From Clitopilus passeckerianus (lineage: Eukaryota > Basidiomycota > Agaricomycetes > Agaricales > Entolomataceae), in NCBI GenBank assembly GCA_944990035.1, contig CALYLX010000081.1, forward strand, positions 62,001-126,000: DNA of 64,000 bases, in the 5' to 3' direction. Below, one piece after another: positions 21,548 through 31,880 of this stretch (positions are counted from its first letter, which is position 1; each line of letters starts with the position of its first letter). The notes under the pieces are model-generated. The model saw only the letters and a list, made by a program, of their open reading frames with translations, made no database searches and had not been told where the DNA came from. The position numbers and the translations under genes were made by a program.

Positions 21548-22228
21548 TCAGTACTTGGTATAGAAGCAGTGGTTTCGGTGGGGGTCAATCCGACGCTCCC
21601 AATGGCGCCTTTAATGGGTGACACTACACTGCGGAAGGTGGATTAGACCGGATGCTTAGAGGCAATCCAATTTGTACTAACATATCGAACAGTTTTGCAC
21701 CTGATGTAAATTCATCGTGAATTACTTTGCTTCAGCTTTTCAGAAAGCTACGACCCACCGGGAACATTTCTTCAGTCCTGCCTTGTTGCATTCGGGCAGT
21801 GCGCAAGCGCTCGAGCCATCAAGCGACCTACGAAGCTCCTGGGTATGCTTCAAAGTGCCTTTGGAACCCAACAGGATCGATATGATCCCCGTGACCATCT
21901 CCCGCTGCAACTTTTTTGGTGCCGTTTCGTTCCATGCGTGCAGAAAAGGAAGTAAACTGGTCCGAATCGAGGGTGGCAGGAGCTTCATGTAATTTTTGGG
22001 CGTCACGTATGCTGTGAGAAGGCTGGAAAGAAGCTCTAAGCCGCCTGAAGCAGCATCAACTGAAAGAGCGTCATGCGTATGGTCGGGGGAGAAGTCACCC
22101 GTGGTGAGGGAGAGCACGTCCAGAATCCTTTCTGCACATACTACCATCAGCTGCCTGCCATTGGCTATCGTATGATTCCACGACCGCAGATATTCTTCGA
22201 AGAATGATCTCTGAAGGCGAAGTAGCAT
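21548..22228 (-). pseudogene. MYND zinc-finger gene with nonsense codon in the finger
   Basis: Minus-strand gene from ATG 22228 or an upstream exon near 22365. The body is helical, with no catalytic motif, and leads into a MYND finger read across two introns: CALPECNKAGLKKCSR, then CKTVRY, then CSVTH. The next codon, at 21611-21613, is TAA where the related copies have Gln. Reading through gives RRHWERRIDPHRNHC, the rest of a MYND finger, then TGA at 21548-21550. The finger is therefore cut before its last zinc ligands. MYND fingers bind proline-rich peptides. Outside the finger it differs from the other MYND genes here, so it is a separate subfamily. Pseudogene status is inferred from one codon. 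Confidence 0.6.
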
Positions 22229-22776
22229 GGCTGAATAGGAATTGTGAAGTAAAATGAACTTCTGGTGTGGATCAAGGCGTCGAGTGACGCCTGAGCCGTT
22301 TCAACTATATATTTAACAGTGAATTCATGAAACGTCTGTTGTTGCTGAGCGGGTGGGATCTTCATATCAAGATGGAGCTATACGAGGCTCAGTTAAGTAT
22401 CTTGATAAGTGTATTTCAGCTTCTCCAAAGATAACTGACTGGACCACTGGCATACATCAGTTCCAGCTCGTGAAAGAAAGGCTTAGCCGGAGGACCAATT
22501 TCAACAATTCCAAAAAATATAGATTCAACGAGTGAGAATAGCGGCATGTGGAATGGTATCCTTACCAAGGGCGTGTGCAAGGTTATAGACTGAGATGGGT
22601 GGGCCAGACAACACCAAGCCAGATTCGCCTAGCTTTGCGGAAAGAACAAGAAAATCAGAAACGTTCCATGCTATAGACATGGCAGATTGACTCGAGCTCG
22701 AGAGATGGTAGTCGTATTTAAGGCAAGATTATTGAAAAATCCTTAACAATACTGGATGACTATCCGTAGGGTCATT
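22229..22776. other. intergenic / possible upstream exons of the MYND gene
   Basis: A minus-strand frame at 22165-22365 (MKIPPAQQQQTFHEF) may be an upstream exon, but no convincing junction was found. Otherwise nothing recognisable. Confidence 0.3.
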
Positions 22777-23155
22777 CTGGTCAGACTACTTTCTAGACCA
22801 GATGAAGCGAGGGATGCCGAACTGCCGGGAGACATTGCTTGTGTGGAACCCTGAGAGTTGGAGCAAAAGTTGGCTGGTCAGACTCGAAATCTGGAAGGAG
22901 GGTACCCACCCCTCTTCCAGACTAGATTCTGACTTTTGCTAGATTCTAGATCCGTTTATGGTTAGTTCATGGAGCATTTTGTGATACGCGGTCCACAAAA
23001 GGCGTCAATTTCGATCGAAGGTCATTCCATCCGTTGCAACCGATAAATCTAACCAGCTCCTCCCTACTTTCTACGGATTGCACCACTAAGGCCAAACCCA
23101 ACCATTCAGACACCGCCATCACTCGCTTATAGTCTGGAATCTGAGTCTGACCAGC
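22777..23155. repeat. cluster of inverted repeats, possible MITE
   Basis: A perfect 13-bp inverted pair, gctggtcagactc at 22873-22885 and its complement at 23143-23155, bounds 283 bp with no coding frame. Just inside the left end is an imperfect hairpin (tctggaag at 22890-22897 against cttccaga at 22914-22921, with the pairing extending outward). A third palindrome, CTGGTC...GACCAG, lies at 22777-22801. No clear target-site duplication was seen, so a MITE is only a suggestion. Confidence 0.35.
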
Positions 23156-23514
23156 TCGACCCTACGAATAGTCATCCACTGTCGCTCGATATCTTTCAGT
23201 GATTATAATCGTTCTAGGGGCCTGAGTCCATTCCCCGACCCAACGGACCGCCAAGCCGAAACTGGTAAGTATCTGGCTGTTCAGGTACCTGCTAGGGGTT
23301 CCCTGCTTGAGTGGATAATTGAAAAATGGCTCTCCCCGCGGGACAGAATAATAGGACGGTAGCCAGCGAAAGGGGAACCATAGGGTGTATATGTCCGAAT
23401 CCAGATGATACAAGAGTTGTATTACGTATGAATTACAATTGACGTCCGACTGAGCGATTTTCGGGAACAAATCTGGCATTTGCCAATACACAGTGGTGGA
23501 TAGTTCGCCCAATA

Positions 23515-24620
23515 GCTGGTCTCAATGCAGACTGCCTTGTGGGGTTCCGATGCATGCCGCCAGTGCCGTTTTTAGCGAGAGTCCGAACACCGCGCGAGCG
23601 TGAGCCCGGAAGAAGGCAGAGCAAATGTCATGCACTCACGTATCGTACAGCTTGGCATCTGTTGATGGAGCCTTCCTGAGATTCTAAACTCGTTTAACAA
23701 AAAATCAACATACCTTGCACATCGTTTCAAGTACGATTTTTTACAACCTGCTAGCCCACAGATATCCCAGCGCCCCATAGCTTTGCGAATTTCATTCGTT
23801 TCTTTCTCCCCGCGCTTGTGCAGAAGGGCAACCATGATATTTACCTGCATTTTGAGATTCGTGCCGGTTTCGACTTCAGGGAGTCTTGTAAAGGGCGTGA
23901 AAGAATCTCATCTGGCTTCTTATCGTTTGTATGCGGTAGAAGCACAGTAAACAGCAAGTCTAGATAGAATGTAGCCTTGCGACGATAGTTGAGGTCCCAG
24001 TCAGGAGGATTCTCAAACCGGTCAGTCCAAGTAGGACCAACGACGAGGATCCGCTTTGCCAAAGCAGTAGCAAGAGCTTTGCTATTGGCTGCCGCAGGGT
24101 GTTTAGACTTTAAATATTTGATCATATAGGGCGTGTTTTGTAGTGAGCCGAGCGTCCGTGTGTATGCGTTGTCTAGAAGCTTTTCTTCCTGCCAATGTTC
24201 TGGAACATCTTTGAGAGGAAGCCGGAGGCTCAGAAACCGATCGACGAGTTGAGGAAGATATTGAGCGGCGAACTCGCAGGCCTGAACATGTGCTTCTTGT
24301 GGAGGTTGCAGACGCTCGTTGGCCTGAAGCTGGTGCCTTTCGCTTAGCCGCGCAGGTTCAGTTCGGAATGCAAGAGAAGCTCACAAACTCGGCAGCAAGA
24401 TGACACCTCTGCAACTCGTCTTGAATCCCATCGCGGCAGGCGTCGGAGAACGCGGTCGAGTCATCTACGAGACCTGAGGGCGCCATTTCCTCAGTCAAGC
24501 TTCACGCCATGGACCAGGTATAGTTTTACCAAGAAGGCAAACGAGTTCGTAGTCGGGGACTACAAAATCTGGATTGAACTCTACGGGAATTCCGGGGCGT
24601 AGTTCTACTTGCGGTGGCAT
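23515..24620 (-). pseudogene. MYND zinc-finger gene, decayed copy
   Basis: Transcribed leftwards from ATG 24620 (MPPQVELRPGIPVEF). The conserved body motifs of this family can be read: VVPDYELVCLLG at the first exon end, QYLPQLVDRF, LLDNAYTRTLG, IKYLKSKHPAAANSK and VGPTWTDRFENPPDW. Near 23850 the frame shifts and about 15 codons present in the copy at 25.0-26.2 kb are missing. In the MYND finger (CGLAGCKKSYLKRCAR, CQAVRY) the following intron has lost its AG acceptor. The codon after CSDSR is TAA (23572-23574) where intact copies have Gln. The remaining HWRHASEPHKAVC matches the family. With a frameshift, a lost splice site and a stop, it is very probably dead. Confidence 0.7.
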
Positions 24621-25040
24621 TTGTGAATTGTAGATGAAAGTTGTGCCAAAGAACTTGAGAGCCAATATCGCCTGAGCGGTGGATTAGAATCGCTTAGATA
24701 TAAGAAACCTTGAATGCAGATGTTGACGAGCCAGTCCAAGCACAGCGGATCGAAGTTTGCAACGCGTCCCTGCATTTGGGTCTCGCGACTTGACCGACCT
24801 TAAAGGACCACAAGATGATGGATCGGAATTCTCATTGACCCATCAGCCTATGACATACTCGCCTGCCCGACGCAAGATAGCTCTCAGGGCGGAAGACTAT
24901 TTCTGGCACGTATTTTACGGAAAATATGGTGCAAAAAGGTATATTATAGTTCCTGTCGTATTGTGCCTGTCCATTAACCTAATGTGCAACTAATCTATCT
25001 TGAATTTATCGTATCAGACGCAGAAGAACTTGAAAATAGC

Positions 25041-26194
25041 CTAGTAGATGGTCTCGAGGCAGACATCCTTATGTGGTTCCGATGCATGTCTCCAGTGCTT
25101 CTTCTGGTGAGCGTCTGAGCACTGTCAAACTATCAGCCCAGCAAAATATCGAAGAAATACCAAACAGCTCACATATCGTATAGCTTGGCACCTTGTTAGT
25201 CAAATTTAGTAAGGTGAGGTGGAAGCCTCTGCTGATGAAATAATCCGCATACCTTGAGCATCGTTTCAAATATGGCTTTTCACACCCCGGTAGACCGCAG
25301 ATATCCCAGCGCCCCATACTTTTGCGTAGACTGTCGAATTGTGCCCATTCCGTCGGCGAGAACAGCATAGGCGCCATGACGCAAACGTATAACTTGAGGG
25401 TGGAACCCGGAATTGACTTTGCCCACCAGATGTGCATCCGAAACTTCAAAGCCTTTCGCAGAGCAGGTGAGAGAATCTCGTCTGGATTCTTGTTTGAATA
25501 AGCCAGGAGCAAAGAGCAGAGCATTTGTACAAAGAAGCCAGCCTTGTCCCGATAGTCGCCAGGCCATTCCGGTGGATTGTCAAACCAGCGAGTCCATGCA
25601 GGGCCCACCGCGAGAATTCGGCGCACCAAGACAGTCACCAGAGTTTTATTGTTGGCTGCAACCGGGCTGTTGGACTTTAGGTATTTGACCATGTACGGTG
25701 TATTTTGTAATGCTCCAAGCATTCGAGAATAGGCGTTGTCTATAAGGATTTCGTTCTGCAGCTCATCTGGGACGTTCCGGAGAGGTAGCTTGAGGTTGAT
25801 GAACCCTTGGACGAGTTTTGGTAGGTATTCAGCCGCAAACTTGCAATCCTGAACGCGCACTTGATACGGAGGTTGCAAACGGGCGTTAGTTTTGAGCTGT
25901 ACCATCTGATTTAGCCGCCATGCCAACTTCATGAGAAAATCGATCTGCTTCGGCTCACCACAGCGGCGACGAAATTGACCCTCTGCAGCTCGCCTCGTAT
26001 AATATCGGAGAAGGTCGAGTTGTCCGTTATACCTGAGAGCCCCGTTTTTTCTCAGCCAGAATTCGCGTCATTAGTTTAGAGGCGATTTCACCAAGAATAG
26101 AGGCAAGTTCAAAGTTCGGGACCACATAGTGGAGCTCGTCGCTGATTGCATCCACTGACGCTTTGGCTGGTGGTTTCCCCGGTGTTTTCGGCAT
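25041..26194 (-). CDS. MYND zinc-finger protein
   Basis: Intact member of the local MYND family, read leftwards from ATG 26194 (MPKTPGKPPAKASVD) to TAG 25041-25043. The first exon ends VVPNFELASILG, and two further short exons precede the long body exon. The body has EYLPKLVQGF, LIDNAYSRMLG, VKYLKSNSPVAANNK and VGPAWTRWFDNPPEW. The C-terminal finger, split by two introns, reads CGLPGCEKPYLKRCSRC, QAIRY, CSDAHQKKHW, then RHASEPHKDVC. This is a MYND zinc finger in which one usual Cys is His (SDAH for SxxC). The family is expanded in Agaricomycetes; functions are mostly unknown, with MYND domains recruiting partners through proline-rich motifs. It is divergent with GRDP copy D across a 570-bp promoter region. 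Confidence 0.82.
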
Positions 26195-26711
26195 CGATTG
26201 TGAACAGCGAGTTCGCCAAGGATGTGGGGTGTAGGGGGAGGTATCGCGACGTATATGTTGATGATCCAAGTCTGGTCTGGGCAAAGTCTCGCGCTTCGCC
26301 CTGCCCTAATGAAACGTTCTCACACTCACGAGTTAATTCGGATACATAATCGGATCTCGGATCTCTGAGAAACCTTACGCGAGCCTGTCTCAGAATGACA
26401 TTGACATTGACTGTTACTGCTGTGAAAGTCTGTGATTCTGAATTATCATACACGGTATCACACTCTCGCATGTTCATTGCTCCGCTATCAGACCCTCGCA
26501 ACACCTCTGTCCTTGGGCTGGTATCTTAACTACTGGAATGGCATCGCCTCAAAACTTCAAAACGAAACATTTCTCGTCTACAGCAGTTCATGAGGCTGAT
26601 CTGGTTGTGGAGAATTACATATACGCCGACACTGCCAACAAAACTGTTCCTAGAAAGCACTGAATACGCCTTTGTCAAGCACAATCGATGACCCACCGTA
26701 AATCGTTCGAC
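26195..26711. other. divergent promoter region between MYND gene and GRDP copy D
   Basis: No coding signal. It probably holds regulatory sequence for both genes. Confidence 0.35.
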
Positions 26712-26719
26712 TATATAAA
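26712..26719 (+). promoter_or_regulatory. TATA box of GRDP gene D
   Basis: TATATAAA is 45-52 bp before the copy-D ATG, similar in placement to copies A and B. A 12-codon upstream frame begins at ATG 26726, and its TAA overlaps the main ATG (taATG at 26762-26766). Confidence 0.55.
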
Positions 26720-26763
26720 GGATCCATGGAGTCTGCTGTTGTGCAATCATCGTTCTTCGACTA

Positions 26764-29364
26764 ATGCCTGCACCGATAACTGAGTCGTCTTCTGCCATCA
26801 ATGAACCACTACCGCTTTACACCTCTTCAGAGGCGGTGTCCGGCGGTCCTGAATTATCCCCACCTGCATACACATTCCCGGAAACGTTCAAGATCGGGAA
26901 CAAGCAAACAAAAAAGCCCTTGGTCAACCCGGACCAACTGAAAACACATCTCTCGCTCCTGAATGCATTCTTTACGCTGCGGCGAAGTGTAGAATACCTC
27001 CAGTCGTCAACCCTCTTTCCGGATTTTCCGAAAGAGAAGAATAAACGATGGGGCTGGCTAGTTGCATTCGCTGTTGAGCGGTCAGTGCCCTTGCACCTTC
27101 AACCACTTTTCATGGTGCTTATCTGTCTCATAGGTTTGCATTGTGGTGCCGCTCTCTGAGCATGGATGACGCTTGCCTCCAACGGCCGGGAGACGAGATC
27201 TTACCACCTCTGGATGTTATCATGATATGGCACGCTTATATGTTGAACCCAGAGTACGTTCCTGCCTGCCAATAGATGTTTCTAGGTTGAGCTGATAGAA
27301 ATTTAAGGTGGTATGCTGAGGACAGCTTGCGCCTACCTGAAATCGGGATCCTATCAAAATTAGGAGAATCCACGGGCTGTCCCCTCGTATGTAGTTGCCT
27401 ATACATCCTCCTCATCAGCTAATGCGTCTCTAGCTTCCGAACCTCCAGGATATATTGAATACAGGGCCGTCCGCTAAACGCGTTGAAATATGGAATCTTA
27501 TAACAGGAGGACGACCTTTTGATATCTTCGAGGACGCAGCAGCGAACCAGAATAAAGTCATAACATGCCCTGAATGCCATGGGACAATTCAACATCGTAG
27601 GCCGTTCACTTCCCGAGCACCACCCCCGGCAGCTGAGCTTAGATTTTCAAGCCTATATATCGCTTAATGGCTCGGGCTACCTCCAACAGGAGTTTGCTAC
27701 TAGGTGCCCCACATGCAGTGCAAATGTCACGACGTCTTCACTACGGGCCCGCAAATTCGTTGACGACATTGTCCGAAGCGGTGACAACCCCCGAAGTTAT
27801 CTGGCGTAAGGAAAATCGACCGAGGCTTTTCGAATCTGCACTGCTGACATGTCCTCTCCTACTAGAGGAACATTACGCACAAGTCGACTTACTGCAGACA
27901 CGAGGAGAGCGAATGCCATCGAAAGGCTGTTCGGAGGAGAGAGCATGGGCGGACCACATTGCGAAACGCCATCATCATACGATAGAGCAATTGAAAGGCA
28001 CACTCACGGCTCAACTAGCACCTAGTCAGGGATCGTGAGTTTTCATATAAAAAAGCAATGATTTCTGAACTTACAAAGGTTACAGAGTGAGCAGAATCAT
28101 GTCTGCGTATGAGACGGAGGAAATCTTTTCCCTGGATCTCGTTGGTGCAGTACGTATTTCTTCCAAGCGATACGGGTTGATTTGTACCAACAACCTCATC
28201 TAGGTACTTAGGCAAGGCGCGTTTGTCGAGAAGATGCACGATTTACGCTGGACTGAGTGGGCCTATTTCGATGGTTCCGAGGATCAGCTAGTACTACAAC
28301 ATGCCGTTGCCCGTTACCATGCGTACGTCCATTCTGTGTAGGGTCACTCATTCTGGATGTCTTTGCTGACTTCGGCTCAGTTTTCTGGACTTGATGAGCT
28401 CTGTCTCTGGATTCTTCTGTGTTCCTACGCTTGACATCGACCTGGCCTGGCATACACACCAATTACTCGGCCCTCGCTATAGCGAAGATTGTCAGACCTA
28501 CGTTGGGCGATATGTTGACCAGTGAGTCCAGCTACCGTGCCCACTTTTGTTTACTGATTTTGTGATTTTGTTTGCAGCGATGACAAAATAGGAGAGAATA
28601 CTCTTGCGAATGCTTTTGACGAGACTTCTCGTGTCTGGAAGAATCGTTTTGGTGTGCCTTATACCCATTGCGGCTGCCCTGCTTCCGGGGAAAGCATAGG
28701 GCAAATACTCCATCGGCTGAGGTCGAAGTTCGCCCCGACTCCCGCTGCCTATCTCGTCCCTCCTCGGTCGCCAGCCTACATCCATTCTATCCTTGGTGGT
28801 ACTCATCCAAGTGATCATAATTCCGTCTTCGATTATCGCGATGGGAGTGGTAGCACCACACGCATCAAACGAGAAAAGAAACGACTCAAGACGTTAGCCA
28901 AGCAGGAAAGGAAGGGACAGCATAACAGTCCCCTCCGATATGAGCATGATTCCGCGTTTTTGAAACCGGTGCCGATATGGACGTTCTATCCCGTATGTGC
29001 AGGACAACCTCCCCCCGCACCTCAGATATCGGTATGTGTTTGTACTATAGGCACCGAATCAAAATTGCTTACCTTTTCAATCTCATTAGTGTGTTAGCAT
29101 TCTACGCGATCCGAGTTCGTCCACCACCGGAGGTGAGTTGAAGGTTTGACAGATTGAACAAGAACTCCTCTTACAAAAGCAATAGGACAACATGGGCATC
29201 AGGGGAGCACAACATTTTCCTGCATAACATCTGGCTGTGGTACTAGTACTGGAGCGCACCATGGTGGCCATACAACCCACAGTAGCAGCGGGGGTAGGGG
29301 CGGCTGCGGCAGCAGTTGTGGTAGTAGTAGCGGAGGTGGTGGAGGGTGTGGTGGAGGGTGTTGA
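26764..29364 (+). CDS. GRDP-like (DUF1399) protein, copy D, with Gly/Cys/Ser-rich tail and a frameshift
   Basis: Paralog of A-C, starting MPAPITESSSAINEPLP with one PPAY motif. The exon order and splice phases follow copy C: VIMIWHAYMLNPEWYAED, CPEC-x24-CPTC, RYHAFLDL, DIDLAWHTHQ, HCGCP, HPSDHNSVFD. The tail is rich in Gly, Ser and Cys (GGCGSSCGSSS, GGGGGCGGGC), ending TGA 29362-29364. The exon starting GTLRTSRL, in the frame expected from copy C, runs into a stop near 28021. The sequence homologous to the following part (AWADHIAKRHHHTIEQ) is in the frame one base away. The switch must fall in GGAGGAGAGAG at about 27933-27942. This is either a 1-nt indel that kills the gene or a base-calling error, since all other exons are intact. 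Confidence 0.75.
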
Positions 29365-29536
29365 CGACAAGGATACGAACTCAATGTCGATCTTCTAGGT
29401 GGTGGTTCATTGTCGGAGGCCCTGAGTATGAAAGATATAGATTTCCTCCGTGTATAACAAGGCTCAAGTGTATATTATGCAGTCATGTGCATGAGATGTA
29501 GAGCTGTCGGCTAAATGTGGACAATCCTATGTATAT

Positions 29537-29609
29537 GGTTCAATGGTCTAGTGGTTATGATTTCTGTCTTACACACAGAAGGTCTCCAGTTCGATCCTGG
29601 ATTGAACCA
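29537..29609 (+). tRNA. tRNA-Val (anticodon UAC)
   Basis: A full cloverleaf can be drawn: acceptor GGTTCAA pairs with TTGAACC, the anticodon stem TCTGT/ACAGA encloses the loop CTTACAC (anticodon TAC), and the T arm TCCAG-TTCGATC-CTGGA is canonical, followed by discriminator A. There is no intron. The internal A-box and B-box (GGTTCGATC-like) are present. Confidence 0.93.
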
Positions 29610-29611
29610 AA

Positions 29612-29615
29612 TTTT
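29612..29615 (+). terminator. RNA polymerase III terminator
   Basis: A run of four T begins two bases after the mature 3' end of tRNA-Val, the usual Pol III stop signal. Confidence 0.5.
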
Positions 29616-29810
29616 GGTCGCAAGTGTACTTTTTGAAGCGAGCACCTTTGAGCATCCTATGTGGAGACCAAACCAATCGTATTAGCCCCAGCACACCCAG
29701 GTGTGGTATATCTGCAGAGCTGTGGGGAAATGTTAATCAAGGTTCAATAGCCCAAACCACCCCGGGCCAGGTCTCCAAGTGATTCAGAACCTTGCTTCAT
29801 CTGTTCATCA

Positions 29811-31386
29811 ATGTCGAATTCCAGTGCTCTTCCGCCCGAAATATGGGAACAAATCGCTGACCACCTTCCGGGCGGCGTCCTCGAGACACTCTACGGTCTT
29901 AACCGTGTGTTTCTAGACATGGTTTTGAGCACCCGTTATGCGTCTCTTCTCCTTTCCGCCCGAGGATTACTCCAGAAACGAGACAGCCTCGACAATCGTC
30001 AATGGAAGCTTATTGAACATGTTTGGTATGAGCGACTCATGGACCCATCTTGAACTACTCTCGAACTGTAAACCAGCCAGGATCATATCGCATATCGAGT
30101 CCGTCGTCTGACTTTGATGGTCAGCGCTGATGACAAAAGACTGGAAGATTGGAAAATGGTTGGCTTCTCAAACAACAATCCAAGACGGATAGGACATTTT
30201 CTTAGCATCACATTCGCAAAACTCATTATCCTTCAGGAGAGATTCGCGAAATTCTCGAATCTCGAGACGCTGGTTTTATTAGGAACACCATGGCCCAGAA
30301 TTCGGCCCATGATCCTTCATCATATTTACTTCGGGGTGGGCGAGATCATACGACGGCTCAAAATCAGTGCTCGTATGAATGAACTCAAATTCTACCTGCC
30401 CCTTCCGAAATTCGTCCCATTTCTTGCGGAGTTGACCATCGAAATCAAAGAATCAAACTATACTACAGATGCGGAACTTGGATTCGCCGCTCTGGCGAAC
30501 CTCATACGAAGTATTTCTTCCACCCTTGAAGTCTCGAATGTCATTACTGGAGACGCGTCCTGGAAACCGGTCCAGGCATTCGTGGATGATCTAGGAAAGC
30601 TCCCAAGACTGAGAACATTCACCCTAAACGTTCGTACAGGCTTTCATGAGCTTCCAAACCTTTCCTTTCTCTCCTCTATCGTCCGTTTCTTGAACGAAAA
30701 CACGGAATCAATTACCGAGGTCAAGATTCCAGCGGCGTAGGTAGATGGAAGCCGTCCTTCGGAAGCTCAAAGAGAGCAAGGCTTCGACTACTGAAGCTGA
30801 GGGCATTAACCATCGCTCATGCTTGCATGCCCCATGCACTCTCATACGTCCGGGACTGCGCGGAAACCGTAACGGAGTTGCACCTACAAGGATTAACGTG
30901 GAAATTTAAAGACATCGAGAAATTCGTCCGTTTCCTCTCCGAACGTCCAGACATACCACTTGAGATGCTGCGCCTTACCGTCTACTCCCTAAATCCCCAG
31001 CTGCTGCAGTGTATAGCAGATGGCCTGGCAGGAGTGCAACACCTCGTCATTGGTTTTCAAATTATCCTTGGGGATTGTAAGCTGGAACCAAGCGACATGA
31101 TGCTTTTTGGCAGGTCAATTAATGTATGTGGCTTCCATATCCCATGCCGTTGGATGCTCTGACTTGGGAATTATAGTGCCTTGACGAGTTCCAAACTGGG
31201 CTTCAAGAGATCTCAATCACCAAAGCATGTAAATTGTGGAGCTTGGGAATACAGAATCTTGCAGCCACCCTGTTGCGGGAGGAGCTGGAAGAAGTTCTTG
31301 ATATGCTGGAATCGAGCTTGCCAAATATCCAGGTGTACAAGTCGTGGAGGGGCTGGGATCCAGTAGATCAAGTGTCGCATTTGTAA
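29811..31386 (+). CDS. F-box/LRR-like protein
   Basis: Starts MSNSSALPPEIWEQIADHLP, the typical opening of an Agaricomycete F-box-like helix, and continues as leucine-rich, repeat-like helices and strands (NLETLVLLGTPW, TVTELHLQGLTWKF, LEMLRLTVYSL). Such proteins usually act as substrate-binding subunits of SCF ubiquitin ligases. An intron at about 30021-30082 joins IEH to DHIAYRVRRLTL. After VKIPAA the frame meets TAG near 30738. A 65-nt intron with donor GTAGGT and acceptor CTGAG would bypass it and join AA to ALTIAHACMP; without it the gene would be broken. A last intron at about 31122-31177 leads to the C-terminal exon ending VDQVSHL at TAA 31384-31386. Family call is moderate; intactness uncertain. 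Confidence 0.65.
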
Positions 31387-31880
31387 TTCACGACGAAGGA
31401 ACAATTGGGTTATGAAGCCTGAAGCAGTCCATGTCCATTTAATTTTACACATGTGTAGTATATTCTTCCATGACCGAACCTTGCCCCACTGAAAAAAAGT
31501 TGGGCGCCATCAGATTTTTCTCGAGCCCGTCCCTTTGTATGTAACAAGGAGGTGGTGCCGAACGGGCGAAGTCAACGCATACAACCAACCAAGCTCATAA
31601 AGAGCGGGGTCGTAGCTCAGCTCTTTGCACCTGAGGTTATCGTCATCGGCGGTTTTGATTGTGGAAGAATCGAAGAAAACTGTAATCGTGGGAAAGACAA
31701 GTATATAGGAATGACTTGATCATGTGACTGTGGCGCACGGACCCCACGACGTCTTTGACAGAGCCAGCAGAAATGCTTGCAAAGTAAAACAATGCAATGA
31801 TGACTATTCAATGTATGGCTAACAGGTAGTTTGGATGATAAACTCGTTCGGATATCAGGGCATCATGAGAACAATGGAAA
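31387..31880. other. intergenic region, no gene seen
   Basis: Lies between two convergent genes, so it probably holds both 3' UTRs. No RNA gene or repeat was recognised. Confidence 0.4.

Noticed and set aside
29086..29384. Pro/Leu- and Thr/Ala-rich minus-strand frames opposite the tail of copy D
   Set aside because: Antisense shadows of the Gly/Ser repeat tail; low complexity only.
31580..31640. Possible second tRNA (ggtcgtagctcag)
   Set aside because: A D-arm-like string is present, but no matching acceptor stem, anticodon arm or T arm can be folded.
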